Counted from the first letter of the stretch, positions 8,902 to 16,257 are shown. The stretch: DNA of 22,453 nt from an uncultured Prevotella sp. (GCA_934281565.1 CAKQXI010000029.1:1-22453); one strand, 5' to 3'. Notes: generated by a model from the sequence alone, not told the origin. Translations and numbers: made by a program.

Positions 8902-8934
8902 TTTCAATATGTGGATTAATTTCCGTATTTTTGC
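8902..8934 (+). promoter_or_regulatory. Promoter for the TPR-ribH operon
   Basis: TATTTTTGC at 8926-8934 matches the TAnnTTTG -7 element. A TTTC at 8902-8905, 20 bases upstream, can serve as a near-consensus -33 box (TTTG). The TPR gene starts 37 bases after the -7 element. Confidence 0.65.
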
Positions 8935-8971
8935 AACCTAAACTATAGAATAATAAAAAACGAAAATAAAA

Positions 8972-9667
8972 ATGTCAAACAACAAAGCACAGGCTCAGGA
9001 AGTAGAGAGCCTCAACATTCATGAAGCTTTCTTCGTGAAATACAAGAAAGTCATCCTTATCGCAGTAGCGGCTATCATCGTCGTTATCGCAGGTATATTT
9101 GGTTATATGTCCCAGATCGCTGGTCCTCGTGAGGACAAGGCAAGCACCATGTTGGGCAAGGGTCAAACATACTTCAACAATGAGATGTTCGACCAAGCGC
9201 TCAATGGCGATGGTGCCGGCTATGTAGGTTTCGTAAAGATAGCAGATGATTATAGTGGTACCGATGCAGGTAACTTGGCTAATCTTTACGCAGGTCTTTG
9301 CTATGCCAACTTAGGTAAATGGGCAGAGGCACAAAAAAGCCTTGATGCATTCTCTTCCAAGGGCGACCAGATGATTAGCCCAGCCGCGGAAGCCGCTCTT
9401 GGTGACGCATACGCTCACTTGAACCAGCTTGACAAAGCCGTTGACGCTTTCAAGAAAGCTGCATCCATGGCAGATAGCAAGGCTGATGACAACACCAACA
9501 ATAGCCTTTCTCCTACATTCTTGATTAAGGCTGGTGAGATCCTTGAAAGCCAAGGCAAGAAAGAAGATGCCTTGGAAATCTATCAGGACATCAAGAAGAA
9601 ATATGTAAACTCTATGCTTGTTCAAAGCGCAGAGATTGAGAAGTATATTGAAAGAGCATCCAACTAA
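8972..9667 (+). CDS. Membrane-anchored tetratricopeptide repeat protein
   Basis: A 231-residue protein. Residues 1-26 are cytoplasmic, a transmembrane helix spans about 27-46 (VILIAVAAIIVVIAGIFGY), and the remainder is probably periplasmic. TPR-like helix pairs follow: NLANLYAGLCYANLGKWAEAQ, then AALGDAYAHLNQLDKAVDAFKKA, then IKAGEILESQGKKEDALEIYQ. The layout (one N-terminal helix plus TPRs) resembles YfgM/DUF2133-type proteins linked to envelope protein folding, but homology is not proven here. It overlaps ribH by one base (TAATG). TPR-ribH pairing is, to my knowledge, common in Bacteroidetes. Role unknown. Confidence 0.85.
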   Translation: MSNNKAQAQEVESLNIHEAFFVKYKKVILIAVAAIIVVIAGIFGYMSQIAGPREDKASTMLGKGQTYFNNEMFDQALNGDGAGYVGFVKIADDYSGTDAGNLANLYAGLCYANLGKWAEAQKSLDAFSSKGDQMISPAAEAALGDAYAHLNQLDKAVDAFKKAASMADSKADDNTNNSLSPTFLIKAGEILESQGKKEDALEIYQDIKKKYVNSMLVQSAEIEKYIERASN

Positions 9668-10143
9668 TGGCGACAGCATTACATAACTTATCCGATTACG
9701 ATACTACAAAGATACCAGATGCCAGCAATATGTGCTTTGGTATCGTTGTAGCAGAGTGGAACCCAGAGATTACGGGTGCTTTGCTCGAAGGTGCCGTCAA
9801 GACCTTGGAGAAGCATGGTGCCATACCAGAGAATATTCACGTAAAGACGGTTCCAGGAAGTTTTGAACTTATCTATGGTGCGCACCAGATGGTTTTGAAC
9901 GGTGGTTACGATGCCGTGATTATCTTGGGTAGCGTTATCCGTGGTGAGACTCCTCATTTCGATTACATCTGCCAAGGCGTAACTTATGGCATCGCTCGTC
10001 TCAATGCCACACAAGAGATACCAGTCATCTATGGTTTGCTTACAACCAACGACTTGCAACAAGCCAAGGACAGAAGTGGTGGGAAGTTAGGTAACAAGGG
10101 TGACGAATGTGCCATTGACGCTATCAAAATGGCTAAGTTCTAA
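9667..10143 (+). CDS. ribH: 6,7-dimethyl-8-ribityllumazine synthase
   Basis: A 158-residue lumazine synthase, the penultimate enzyme of riboflavin synthesis. It condenses 5-amino-6-ribitylamino-uracil with 3,4-dihydroxy-2-butanone 4-phosphate. Motifs in order: AEWNPEITGALLEGA (substrate aromatic contact), VPGSFELIYGAHQMV, GSVIRGETPHFDYI with H97 as the expected catalytic histidine, then IYGLLTTNDLQQAKDRSG and GNKGDECAIDAIKMA. Length is typical for a shell-forming RibH. The start codon shares a base with the TPR stop. No other rib genes and no FMN riboswitch are seen nearby, so it is separated from the rest of the pathway. Confidence 0.96.
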   Translation: MATALHNLSDYDTTKIPDASNMCFGIVVAEWNPEITGALLEGAVKTLEKHGAIPENIHVKTVPGSFELIYGAHQMVLNGGYDAVIILGSVIRGETPHFDYICQGVTYGIARLNATQEIPVIYGLLTTNDLQQAKDRSGGKLGNKGDECAIDAIKMAKF

Positions 10144-10148
10144 TAAGT

Positions 10149-10529
10149 ATGAAACTCTATCAATTATTACAAGCATTTGACTTCGAGGAGATATTTCCAA
10201 CGGTCAACGAGATGTTTCCTAATGCGAGCTTGCATCGTGATGTATTCGAGAAAGCATTCAATATGTTATGTAGCATCCAACCGATAAGCTCCAAGAAAGC
10301 TATTCGCTTCGAGCTTATGGACGACCCGAACTCCAACGATATGATTGTAGGGGCAGATGACAACTGCTTCAATACGACGTGGGATGTTTGTTTAGGAAAA
10401 GAAATCAAGAAAGGAAAAGGGGCAGACCTCAACGATGTAGAGATTGCGGCTAATTGCCTGTTGAACGTTCTCTTTATCGGGCGACACCCTCAGAACTTTG
10501 AAAAGGAATATAGGAAATTGATGAGATGA
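10149..10529 (+). CDS. Conserved hypothetical protein (possibly DUF6557)
   Basis: A 126-residue soluble protein with no signal peptide or membrane segment. It is acidic near the N-terminus (LLQAFDFEEIFPTVNEMFP) and has a central NTTWDVCLGKEIKKGKG and a C-terminal FIGRHPQNFEKEYRKLM. It resembles a short Bacteroidetes family I recall as DUF6557; that label is uncertain. It starts 5 bases after ribH and ends just before a strong terminator, so it is the last gene of the TPR-ribH operon. No catalytic motif is recognisable and no function is proposed. Confidence 0.75.
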   Translation: MKLYQLLQAFDFEEIFPTVNEMFPNASLHRDVFEKAFNMLCSIQPISSKKAIRFELMDDPNSNDMIVGADDNCFNTTWDVCLGKEIKKGKGADLNDVEIAANCLLNVLFIGRHPQNFEKEYRKLMR

Positions 10530-10558
10530 TCATCAATACTTTTAATGTACATCAAGCG

Positions 10559-10588
10559 GCCTCATCCTTCACGGGATGAGGCTTTTTT
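10559..10588 (+). terminator. Intrinsic terminator of the TPR-ribH operon
   Basis: A perfect 9-bp stem (GCCTCATCC at 10559-10567 with GGATGAGGC at 10574-10582) has a 6-base loop and is followed by six T. The T run is on the + strand only, so it chiefly ends the rightward operon. The convergent DUF4738-like gene ends 7 bases beyond it. Confidence 0.9.
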
Positions 10589-10594
10589 ATTGTA

Positions 10595-11134
10595 TCATTC
10601 CGTATCCAACGATGTGTCAGGAGAAATAGATATTGCTCCCATCCTGGTAATCTTCACAACCATCGGAACGTATTCGTCACTCACGGCATCTGGCGAGCCA
10701 ACGCTTGCCGCAAACAAGAGTTCATCGCCCTCAGCCTTGACAAAGACTATTCCCTGCAAAACGCCCGTATCTTTCGTATCTTGGTCCAGATAGCCATCAA
10801 AATCAGCTTTTGTAAAGGCATGGTTAAAGAACTCAGTTCCATCCTTGCGCAAGACACGAACCGTTATCTTGTTATCATAATACTTCGTATAATCATCTAT
10901 CTGCACCACGGGTAAAGAAGTATCTGCCATACGTTGTACTACGACCTTATAGTTAGAACCCACCCAAGAGACGTCATGAGATTGTTCATCATCATTCATT
11001 TTCTGGGTTTCCTTTACAACAGGTGTCACTGGCTTATGGGTGATGATGATATTGGAGTTTTTCTTCTTCTCACCACATGAAACCACGACACCTGTTAAAG
11101 CCATTGCCACCAAGATAGAAAATAGTCTATTCAT
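10595..11134 (-). CDS. DUF4738-like lipoprotein
   Basis: A 179-residue protein beginning MNRLFSILVAMALTG with VVSCGEKKK, a lipoprotein signal whose cysteine follows VVS. The body contains DTSLPVVQIDDYTKYYDNKITVRV, then EFFNHAFTKADFDGYLD and a C-terminal EYVPMVVKITRMG. This pattern matches the Bacteroidetes DUF4738 family as I recall it; function unknown. The ATG at 11134 is chosen because the in-frame upstream extension to 11185 begins with TTG and would run through the promoter (-7 at 11159-11166). It lies downstream of the copper cluster but has its own promoter. Confidence 0.8.
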   Translation of the reverse strand: MNRLFSILVAMALTGVVVSCGEKKKNSNIIITHKPVTPVVKETQKMNDDEQSHDVSWVGSNYKVVVQRMADTSLPVVQIDDYTKYYDNKITVRVLRKDGTEFFNHAFTKADFDGYLDQDTKDTGVLQGIVFVKAEGDELLFAASVGSPDAVSDEYVPMVVKITRMGAISISPDTSLDTE

Positions 11135-11158
11135 TTGCTTACTTTTATATTGATGGCA

Positions 11159-11190
11159 CAAAGATAATAAAAAATATGCAACCAAGCAAA
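11159..11190 (-). promoter_or_regulatory. Promoter for the DUF4738-like gene
   Basis: On the minus strand there is TTTG at 11187-11190, a 20-base spacer, then TATCTTTG at 11159-11166. This is a full match to the Bacteroidetes -33/-7 consensus. The ATG is 24 bases downstream. The -33 box begins 6 bases after the stop of the HMA gene. Confidence 0.8.
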
Positions 11191-11195
11191 AAAAG

Positions 11196-11525
11196 TTACA
11201 TCAAATCACACTTTTCCTCAGTGTTCTTCTCAACCTTTTCGCCTGCTTTCAATTCACGAGCTTGATAACCAAACTTCCCGAAACCTTTCTTTAGCTTTTC
11301 CACGGAAGTCTTATCCGCATCATACTCTACCGTAACGGTTTGGTTGGGGATACTGGTCTCGATGCTCTTGATACCTTTCTCGAAACGGAGGTTTCCCTTG
11401 ATCTTGTTCTCACATTTCTCACAATGCATTTGAGGGGTCGTCGTGAACACGACGGTCTTGATGTCCTTGGCAAAGCTAACCATTGCCAACATCATCATCA
11501 TCAATGATAAAATACTTTTCTTCAT
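11196..11525 (-). CDS. Secreted HMA-domain metal-binding protein
   Basis: A 109-residue protein with a Met-rich signal peptide (about residues 1-19, with four Met in a row at 9-12, ending VSFA). One heavy-metal-associated domain follows at about 22-90. The metal motif is M33-H-C35-E-K-C38, the usual MxCxxC form with His at the variable place; a second-half GKFGYQAR closes the fold. A further Cys (C106) lies three residues from the end. Unlike CopZ it is exported, so it probably binds Cu(I) or another soft metal in the periplasm. It lies 23 bases after the TonB receptor gene and is the last gene of the putative copper operon. Confidence 0.88.
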   Translation of the reverse strand: MKKSILSLMMMMLAMVSFAKDIKTVVFTTTPQMHCEKCENKIKGNLRFEKGIKSIETSIPNQTVTVEYDADKTSVEKLKKGFGKFGYQARELKAGEKVEKNTEEKCDLM

Positions 11526-11548
11526 AACAATTTAATAAAAACTATCAA

Positions 11549-13516
11549 TTATAAATTAACTCTCACTCCCATATAGAACATTCGTCCATGGACAGGTCCC
11601 CATACCAAGGTTGGCTCAAAATCCTTGCCCCAAGGATTATCCGCCCCATAGATGGTTGCCTTTTGCTTGAACCCTGTCAAGTTCTCCCCACCTACATAGA
11701 TAGACCAATGACGGAACCACCTTGTAATCTGGGCACTCACTTGCTCGTATGAATGAAACCTTCTCTCCCACGACATCGTCCCATCAGCCAAAGCATATGG
11801 TTCTGGATTTCGACCTCCACCATTCAATTGCACGGTGGCATCAAATTGCCACAACCCCAATGGCGTTTTGTAAGAAGCCGTAAAGAGCCCTTTGTACTTA
11901 CTCGTCAAAGGACGCTCGCGCAACACGCCACCATAAGTTGTCCTCACATCATTCAGACGATAGGCGGCGGTCAAATCCAATCCTTTCAACAAAGGGTAAG
12001 TGGCATCCACCTGGAATGTATGGGAATATGACTTGCCATGCAAATTACCGATATGGATTTCCTCTTGATGAGTATCATAGTCAACCACAACTTGACTGGA
12101 GAAGTCTGTATAGTAATACTCAGCATTGAGCTTCAGGGTCTTGCCGAGCATCGGGATATAGAATGCCGTGCTCACGCCATAGTTCCATGCCGCTTCTTGC
12201 TTCAAGTCGGTATCAACGACCAAGTTTCTACCACTTGCCAAGAGATAGTTGTTCTCCGCCAAGGCATATACGGTACGATACCCCTTTCCTGCCGACAATC
12301 GGATGCTAACGGCATCGATTGGCGTATATTTCACATGGAAACGGGGAGTGACGAAAGTTCCATAGATAGAGCTATGATCCACTCGAAGCCCTGCCATAGC
12401 CGTCAACTTAGCACCTAATGTATAAGTATATTGGGCGTATGCCCCAGGTGTCGTTTCCTTGCCTTGGTCACCCAGATAATCATAATTCATGCTCAATCCA
12501 AGCGAAAGGTTGTGCCGCTCCGTGAAATTGGTCTCATACATCAAGGAGGCATAGACATTCTTCTCATTCACATAATAAGTCTTATGACCATACTGGGCAT
12601 CGAGCTGGTGCATGGAGGCGGAAGCCATCAAGGCGACATTGGTCCCATGCTCATGGTCCAGGATGAAAGCATGCTTCATATATCCCTCATAGCGATTAGT
12701 CTTTAGCGAGATACGATAAAGTTCCTCCATATTGCCCGGAGCATCCATCGAATGGTTCATCTGACCTCCGATGCGATTTTCTTTCAAAGCCCCGATGCCA
12801 CCATGAAATATATAATCATCGCTCTTATATACCCATCGGTTTTGCACATTATATTGTTCCACCCTTGGCTTGTCGTAGAACCCATCATGGTTATCATCAT
12901 GGTTCTCCAAGTTATTCTCATGGTGCAACAACACTTCCGTCGCCAATCCCTTGGACAAATGTACATTAGCATCGGCATTCGCCTCTATCCTGCTCTTTGT
13001 ATCACCAAAGAGATTTACCTCTATATGCTGGTCATCCTCTGGTTGAAGATAGTCCACATTGATTTGCCCCGTTATCGACTCATATCCATTCTTTACCGAG
13101 GCACTGCCCTTGGAAACCTGTATTCCATTCATCCAAGTCCCAGGCACATAGCCCAAGGCGTATGGTTGTGCCGCACCTCTAAAGTTGGGAATGTTCTCGG
13201 TAAGCATCTGGACATAAGTACCCGAAAGCCCTAACAACTTGATTTGCTTTGCCCCAGTAGTGGCATCGTTGTAAGCAACATCCACCGATGGGTTGGTCGT
13301 GAAACTCTCACCCAGATTACAGCAAGCCGCCTTGAACAACTCATCCTTGTTCACCTTGATACCATTGATAGCACCTGCCAGGCGAGAAGTCCCTGGCTTA
13401 CGGGCTACAACTTGCACGTCATCCAATGTTTTATTGCTATATATAGAATCGTTTTGGGCATATCCATCCATCCTCGCCATAAGAAGCGAGGTCATTAATA
13501 TATATCTTATTTTCAT
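11549..13516 (-). CDS. TonB-dependent outer-membrane receptor, probably metal-linked
   Basis: A 655-residue receptor with a signal peptide ending near residue 20 (DGYA), a TonB-box-like LDDVQVVAR at 31-39, a plug domain with AACCNLGESF (C65, C66), then NPSVDVAYNDATTGAKQI, VPGTWMNGIQVSKGSASVKNG and ITGQINVDYLQP, and a 22-strand-type barrel ending in an aromatic strand. The CCNL plug type recurs in Bacteroidetes receptors beside HMA proteins and copper ATPases. The likely substrate is a metal or metal complex; specificity is inferred from neighbours. An external loop is His/Asp rich (HHENNLENHDDNHDG). It lacks the N-terminal carboxypeptidase-like domain of SusC receptors. The gene sits between the ATPase and HMA genes on the same strand. 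Confidence 0.88.
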   Translation of the reverse strand: MKIRYILMTSLLMARMDGYAQNDSIYSNKTLDDVQVVARKPGTSRLAGAINGIKVNKDELFKAACCNLGESFTTNPSVDVAYNDATTGAKQIKLLGLSGTYVQMLTENIPNFRGAAQPYALGYVPGTWMNGIQVSKGSASVKNGYESITGQINVDYLQPEDDQHIEVNLFGDTKSRIEANADANVHLSKGLATEVLLHHENNLENHDDNHDGFYDKPRVEQYNVQNRWVYKSDDYIFHGGIGALKENRIGGQMNHSMDAPGNMEELYRISLKTNRYEGYMKHAFILDHEHGTNVALMASASMHQLDAQYGHKTYYVNEKNVYASLMYETNFTERHNLSLGLSMNYDYLGDQGKETTPGAYAQYTYTLGAKLTAMAGLRVDHSSIYGTFVTPRFHVKYTPIDAVSIRLSAGKGYRTVYALAENNYLLASGRNLVVDTDLKQEAAWNYGVSTAFYIPMLGKTLKLNAEYYYTDFSSQVVVDYDTHQEEIHIGNLHGKSYSHTFQVDATYPLLKGLDLTAAYRLNDVRTTYGGVLRERPLTSKYKGLFTASYKTPLGLWQFDATVQLNGGGRNPEPYALADGTMSWERRFHSYEQVSAQITRWFRHWSIYVGGENLTGFKQKATIYGADNPWGKDFEPTLVWGPVHGRMFYMGVRVNL

Positions 13517-13541
13517 ATTTAACTTATGTTTCGTATGTTTT

Positions 13542-13678
13542 AGAAGTTATAGAAGTTAAAGAAGTTATCACTCCCTACGGTCGTTAGAAGTTAAAGCCAT
13601 TACCTTTTGAAGCTGAGTTTCAAGCCATAAAGCATTTGGCTTTAACTTCTCTAACTTCTTTAAATTCTTTAAATTCTC
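13542..13678. repeat. Inverted 9-bp tandem repeat element between the ATPase and TonB receptor genes
   Basis: Three 9-bp units (AGAAGTTAT, AGAAGTTAA, AGAAGTTAT) at 13542-13568 face four complementary 9-bp units (TAACTTCTC, TAACTTCTT, TAAATTCTT, TAAATTCTC) at 13643-13678. A perfect 14-bp inner inverted repeat pairs 13586-13599 with 13637-13650 around a 37-base loop. The whole can fold into a long hairpin. It fills most of the 170-base gap and no promoter match was seen in it. Confidence 0.8.
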
Positions 13679-13686
13679 CCACTTAG

Positions 13687-15600
13687 TTAACTAAATTTCA
13701 AGCGAAGTGAATTGAGGACAACACTCACGCTTGAGAAAGCCATCAAGGCACTCGCCCACATCGGCGTAATCTGGAAGTCGATGCCGAAGATATACAGCAC
13801 ACCTGCCGCAAGTGGGATGCAAACAAGGTTATAAACGAAAGCCCAGAAGAGGTTTTGCCATATCATCCTTACCGTTTTTCGGCTTAGCTTCACAGCCTCT
13901 GGTATAGCCATCAAGTCATCCCCCATCAATGTAACTTGCGCCACATCCATTGCCACATCGGTTCCCTTGCCTATCGCCATGCTCACATCGGCGAGAGCCA
14001 AGGCTTGCGTGTCATTGATGCCATCGCCTACCATGGCAACGTGCTTGCCCTCATCTTGCAACTTCCTGACCAAAGCCTGCTTGTCGCCAGGCAACACCTT
14101 GCTCTGGTAATGCAAGATACCAGCTTTCTTTGCCCAGTATTGAGCGGCATCTTCCTTATCGCCACTCATCATATAGACCTCGATGCCCTCTTTTTGCAAT
14201 AACGACATCGCTTCCAAGGCATGAGGCTTCAATGTCTCTCGTGTTTCCAAGGGCAAATCATCCGACTTCGTGAAGTCTATGTTCTTATTTGGAATAGTAA
14301 GAGTACCCGTCTTATCAATGACAAGCGCATTCACCTTACGTAGGTTCTCCAATGCCGAGGCATCCTTGACAAGGATTTGCTTTTGTGCCGCCTTTCCGAT
14401 ACCCACCATGAGGGCGGTAGGCGTCGCCAAACCCATGGCGCAAGGACAAGCAATAACCAATACGGCGATAGCCGACAACACCGCTTGTGGCAATGCCTCG
14501 TTGCCACCTACCATCCACCATACCAAGAACGTGAGTAGGGCAATGCTTGCCACAACTGGCACAAACACCAATGCCGCCTTGTCCACGATACGTTGTACAG
14601 GAGCCTTGGAGCCTTGCGCCTCTTGCACCATCCTGATGACATGTGCCAAAGCCGTTTCCTCACCGATTTGTTGAGCTTTCATCCTCAACTTGCCTTGGCT
14701 GGGAATGGTGCCTGCCAACACCTTGTCGCCTATCTTCTTCATGGCAGGTGTTGGTTCGCCACTTATCATCGACTCGTCCACATAGACGGCATCAGCCGTC
14801 ATAAAGCTCTCCGCCATTGTCAAGATACCGTCCACAGGTATCTTTTCACCAGCACGCACTTCCAAGACATCGCCTTTCCCGATGGTGGACAAAGGCACTT
14901 CCTCCACCTTTTCGCCACTCACCAATCGTGCCGTCTTGGGTTGCATCCCCATCAATTGTCGGATGCTGCTTGCCGTACCGTCCTTTGCTTTCTCCTCCAA
15001 GCACCTACCTGTCAGCACAAAGGTTATGATCATCACGGACGCATCGAAATAGGTATGCCATTCGATGCCCCTTGCCCCCCATACAAGGTCGCCAGCAAAG
15101 GTGTTAAAGGTGCTAAAGAGGAAAGCTATCAATGTGCTTAGGGCGACAAGCGTATCCATGTTTGCCGACCCATGCTTGATTTGTTTCCACGCCGAAACAT
15201 AGAATTGCCGACCACAATACAGCATATTGAACAATGCGAGGAGCAAACATATCTGGTTGTCCGCCACCTTATTATATGACACCCATCCCATGGAAACCGC
15301 CATTACAAGGATGGCAAACATCCATGAGAGAAATGTCTTTCTCCTTAATAACGTGAACTCTCGGCGATTGATTTCATCCGCACTCCTATCATTCTCTATC
15401 ACGAGGTCATAGCCTATACCGCTGATTTCCCGCTTCATGTCTTCAAGTGAAATCACATCTGGCTCATAATCGACCAAGGCGGTACGCCCAGCCAAGGACA
15501 CCGAAGCGGAATTGACACCATGGAGTGACGATAGCTTGCGCTCCACGTTTGCCGAGCAAGCGGAGCAAGCCATACCTATAACTGGAATAATTTTCTTCAT
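13687..15600 (-). CDS. CopA-like P1B-type ATPase lacking the N-domain
   Basis: A 637-residue heavy-metal ATPase. An N-terminal HMA domain carries GMACSAC (C12, C15). The actuator has S280-G-E, and the metal-path CPC is at 385-387 in TM6. D429 in DKTGTLT is the phosphorylation site, and GDGIND is at 525-530. TM7-8 have YN and MAFSSVSVVLNS, the Cu(I) pattern. Only about 50 residues separate DKTGT from the following MMSGD motif, and about 97 separate D429 from GDGIND. CopA proteins have roughly 200 here, because the ATP-binding N-domain with its HP motif lies between. The frame is intact, so this is not a frameshift. The start at 15600 gives the canonical MKKIIPVIGMACSAC opening. Transport may need another nucleotide-binding arrangement. 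Confidence 0.9.
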   Translation of the reverse strand: MKKIIPVIGMACSACSANVERKLSSLHGVNSASVSLAGRTALVDYEPDVISLEDMKREISGIGYDLVIENDRSADEINRREFTLLRRKTFLSWMFAILVMAVSMGWVSYNKVADNQICLLLALFNMLYCGRQFYVSAWKQIKHGSANMDTLVALSTLIAFLFSTFNTFAGDLVWGARGIEWHTYFDASVMIITFVLTGRCLEEKAKDGTASSIRQLMGMQPKTARLVSGEKVEEVPLSTIGKGDVLEVRAGEKIPVDGILTMAESFMTADAVYVDESMISGEPTPAMKKIGDKVLAGTIPSQGKLRMKAQQIGEETALAHVIRMVQEAQGSKAPVQRIVDKAALVFVPVVASIALLTFLVWWMVGGNEALPQAVLSAIAVLVIACPCAMGLATPTALMVGIGKAAQKQILVKDASALENLRKVNALVIDKTGTLTIPNKNIDFTKSDDLPLETRETLKPHALEAMSLLQKEGIEVYMMSGDKEDAAQYWAKKAGILHYQSKVLPGDKQALVRKLQDEGKHVAMVGDGINDTQALALADVSMAIGKGTDVAMDVAQVTLMGDDLMAIPEAVKLSRKTVRMIWQNLFWAFVYNLVCIPLAAGVLYIFGIDFQITPMWASALMAFSSVSVVLNSLRLKFS

Positions 15601-15657
15601 TTCTTTCCTTATTTTATAATGATACAACGAACTTGGCTACAAAAGTATAAAGATACC

Positions 15658-15676
15658 TTTGCAACCTGATTGCAAA
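15658..15676. promoter_or_regulatory. Palindromic candidate operator upstream of the ATPase
   Basis: TTTGCAA (15658-15664) and TTGCAAA (15670-15676) form a perfect 7-bp inverted repeat around CCTGA. It lies 58 bases upstream of the ATPase start and overlaps the TTTGC end of the candidate -7 element at 15672-15680, where a bound repressor could block initiation. No regulator gene is adjacent. Confidence 0.5.
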
Positions 15677-15704
15677 AATAAAGAAAAGAAATCAAATCTG
15701 CAAG
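15672..15704 (-). promoter_or_regulatory. Candidate promoter for the ATPase-receptor-HMA genes
   Basis: On the minus strand there is CTTG at 15701-15704, a 20-base spacer, then TATTTTTGC at 15672-15680, identical to the -7 element of the gene upstream. A second TAnnTTTG match (TACTTTTG, 15640-15647) is closer to the start but lacks a -33 box at normal spacing. Which one is used cannot be decided from sequence. Confidence 0.45.
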
Positions 15705-16081
15705 ACACGTATGAAAGCCAGATAACTCCGTGGAGGCGAATGTGGCACATCCATGCTCCCATAATCATCCGACAATGCGTTTGCCAACAAAGGGCGTGGC
15801 AACTTCGACCAGCAACAAGGCATGACACCAGCGAACAAGGGTGCCGCATCAAACTCCACCTCTTGGAACACCATCGTTGGCGAGAGCTTCACCTGCTTGT
15901 ACTCCATGCAATTCTTGTTGAAGCCACAACAATGCTGGTCTTTCATCTGGCAACAATCAGCCACTGCACCAACCTTCACCGTGTCATAGCGAAGGCAGTG
16001 CATCACCGTTGTCCCTACGCTCAAGTAAACCACCATGAGCGAGAGCAACAATACGAGCAATATGTTGCCTGAACGTTTCAT
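15692..16081 (-). CDS. Cys-rich HYC_CC_PP-like exported protein
   Basis: A 129-residue protein with an N-terminal hydrophobic signal or anchor (about 6-26: ILLVLLLSLMVVYLSVGTTV), immediately followed by M27-H-C29. Eight cysteines include CC pairs at 43-44, 51-52 and 89-90. A C-terminal PP (116-117) precedes a hydrophobic end, SYLAFIRVLQI. This order of HxC, CC and PP elements resembles the small Bacteroidetes HYC_CC_PP family, although the Y of HYC is absent. The cysteines and the neighbouring copper ATPase suggest metal or redox binding in the envelope; this is inference. It is first in the minus-strand cluster, 91 bases before the ATPase start, with its own promoter. Confidence 0.75.
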   Translation of the reverse strand: MKRSGNILLVLLLSLMVVYLSVGTTVMHCLRYDTVKVGAVADCCQMKDQHCCGFNKNCMEYKQVKLSPTMVFQEVEFDAAPLFAGVMPCCWSKLPRPLLANALSDDYGSMDVPHSPPRSYLAFIRVLQI

Positions 16082-16099
16082 AACTGTTTTTATTAGGCT

Positions 16100-16131
16100 G
16101 CAAAAATAATAAGATTAATCGAAACGGCAAG
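16100..16131 (-). promoter_or_regulatory. Promoter for the HYC_CC_PP-like gene
   Basis: On the minus strand there is CTTG at 16128-16131, a 19-base spacer, then TATTTTTGC at 16100-16108. The ATG at 16081 is 19 bases further. It matches the arrangement seen upstream of the ATPase gene. Confidence 0.65.
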
Positions 16132-16225
16132 ATATTGGCATCATTTTTTAATTTTAATTAAGGTATAAGAAACAAACATTTTATCACAAAAATTCATCAA
16201 AAAGAACAAAAATGCTCTACTTTAT

Positions 16226-16257
16226 TTTGATTTTCGCACAAAATGCCGTATCTTTGC
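16226..16257 (+). promoter_or_regulatory. Promoter for the DUF4230 gene pair
   Basis: TTTG at 16226-16229, a 19-base spacer and TATCTTTGC at 16249-16257 give a full Bacteroidetes consensus. The lipoprotein ATG at 16279 follows 22 bases later. The intervening AT-rich stretch 16132-16225 holds no gene; it separates this promoter from the divergent HYC_CC_PP-like promoter. Confidence 0.85.

Noticed and set aside
9500..9667. FMN riboswitch controlling ribH.
   Set aside because: ribH overlaps the TPR gene by one base, and no conserved FMN-aptamer segments were seen there or before the TPR gene.
10545..10793. 82-codon + frame starting at the ribH operon terminator.
   Set aside because: It begins in the terminator hairpin and is antisense to the DUF4738-like lipoprotein gene.
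14190..14320. The missing ATPase N-domain explained by a frameshift or pseudogene.
   Set aside because: The frame runs from DKTGTLT to MMSGD without a stop or shift, and downstream motifs remain in frame with conserved residues. An assembly deletion of exact codon length cannot be excluded without reads but is less likely.
15659..16072. 137-codon + strand frame opposite the HYC_CC_PP-like gene.
   Set aside because: The minus-strand protein has a signal sequence, a CC pattern and a promoter. The + frame is Arg/His-rich shadow sequence.
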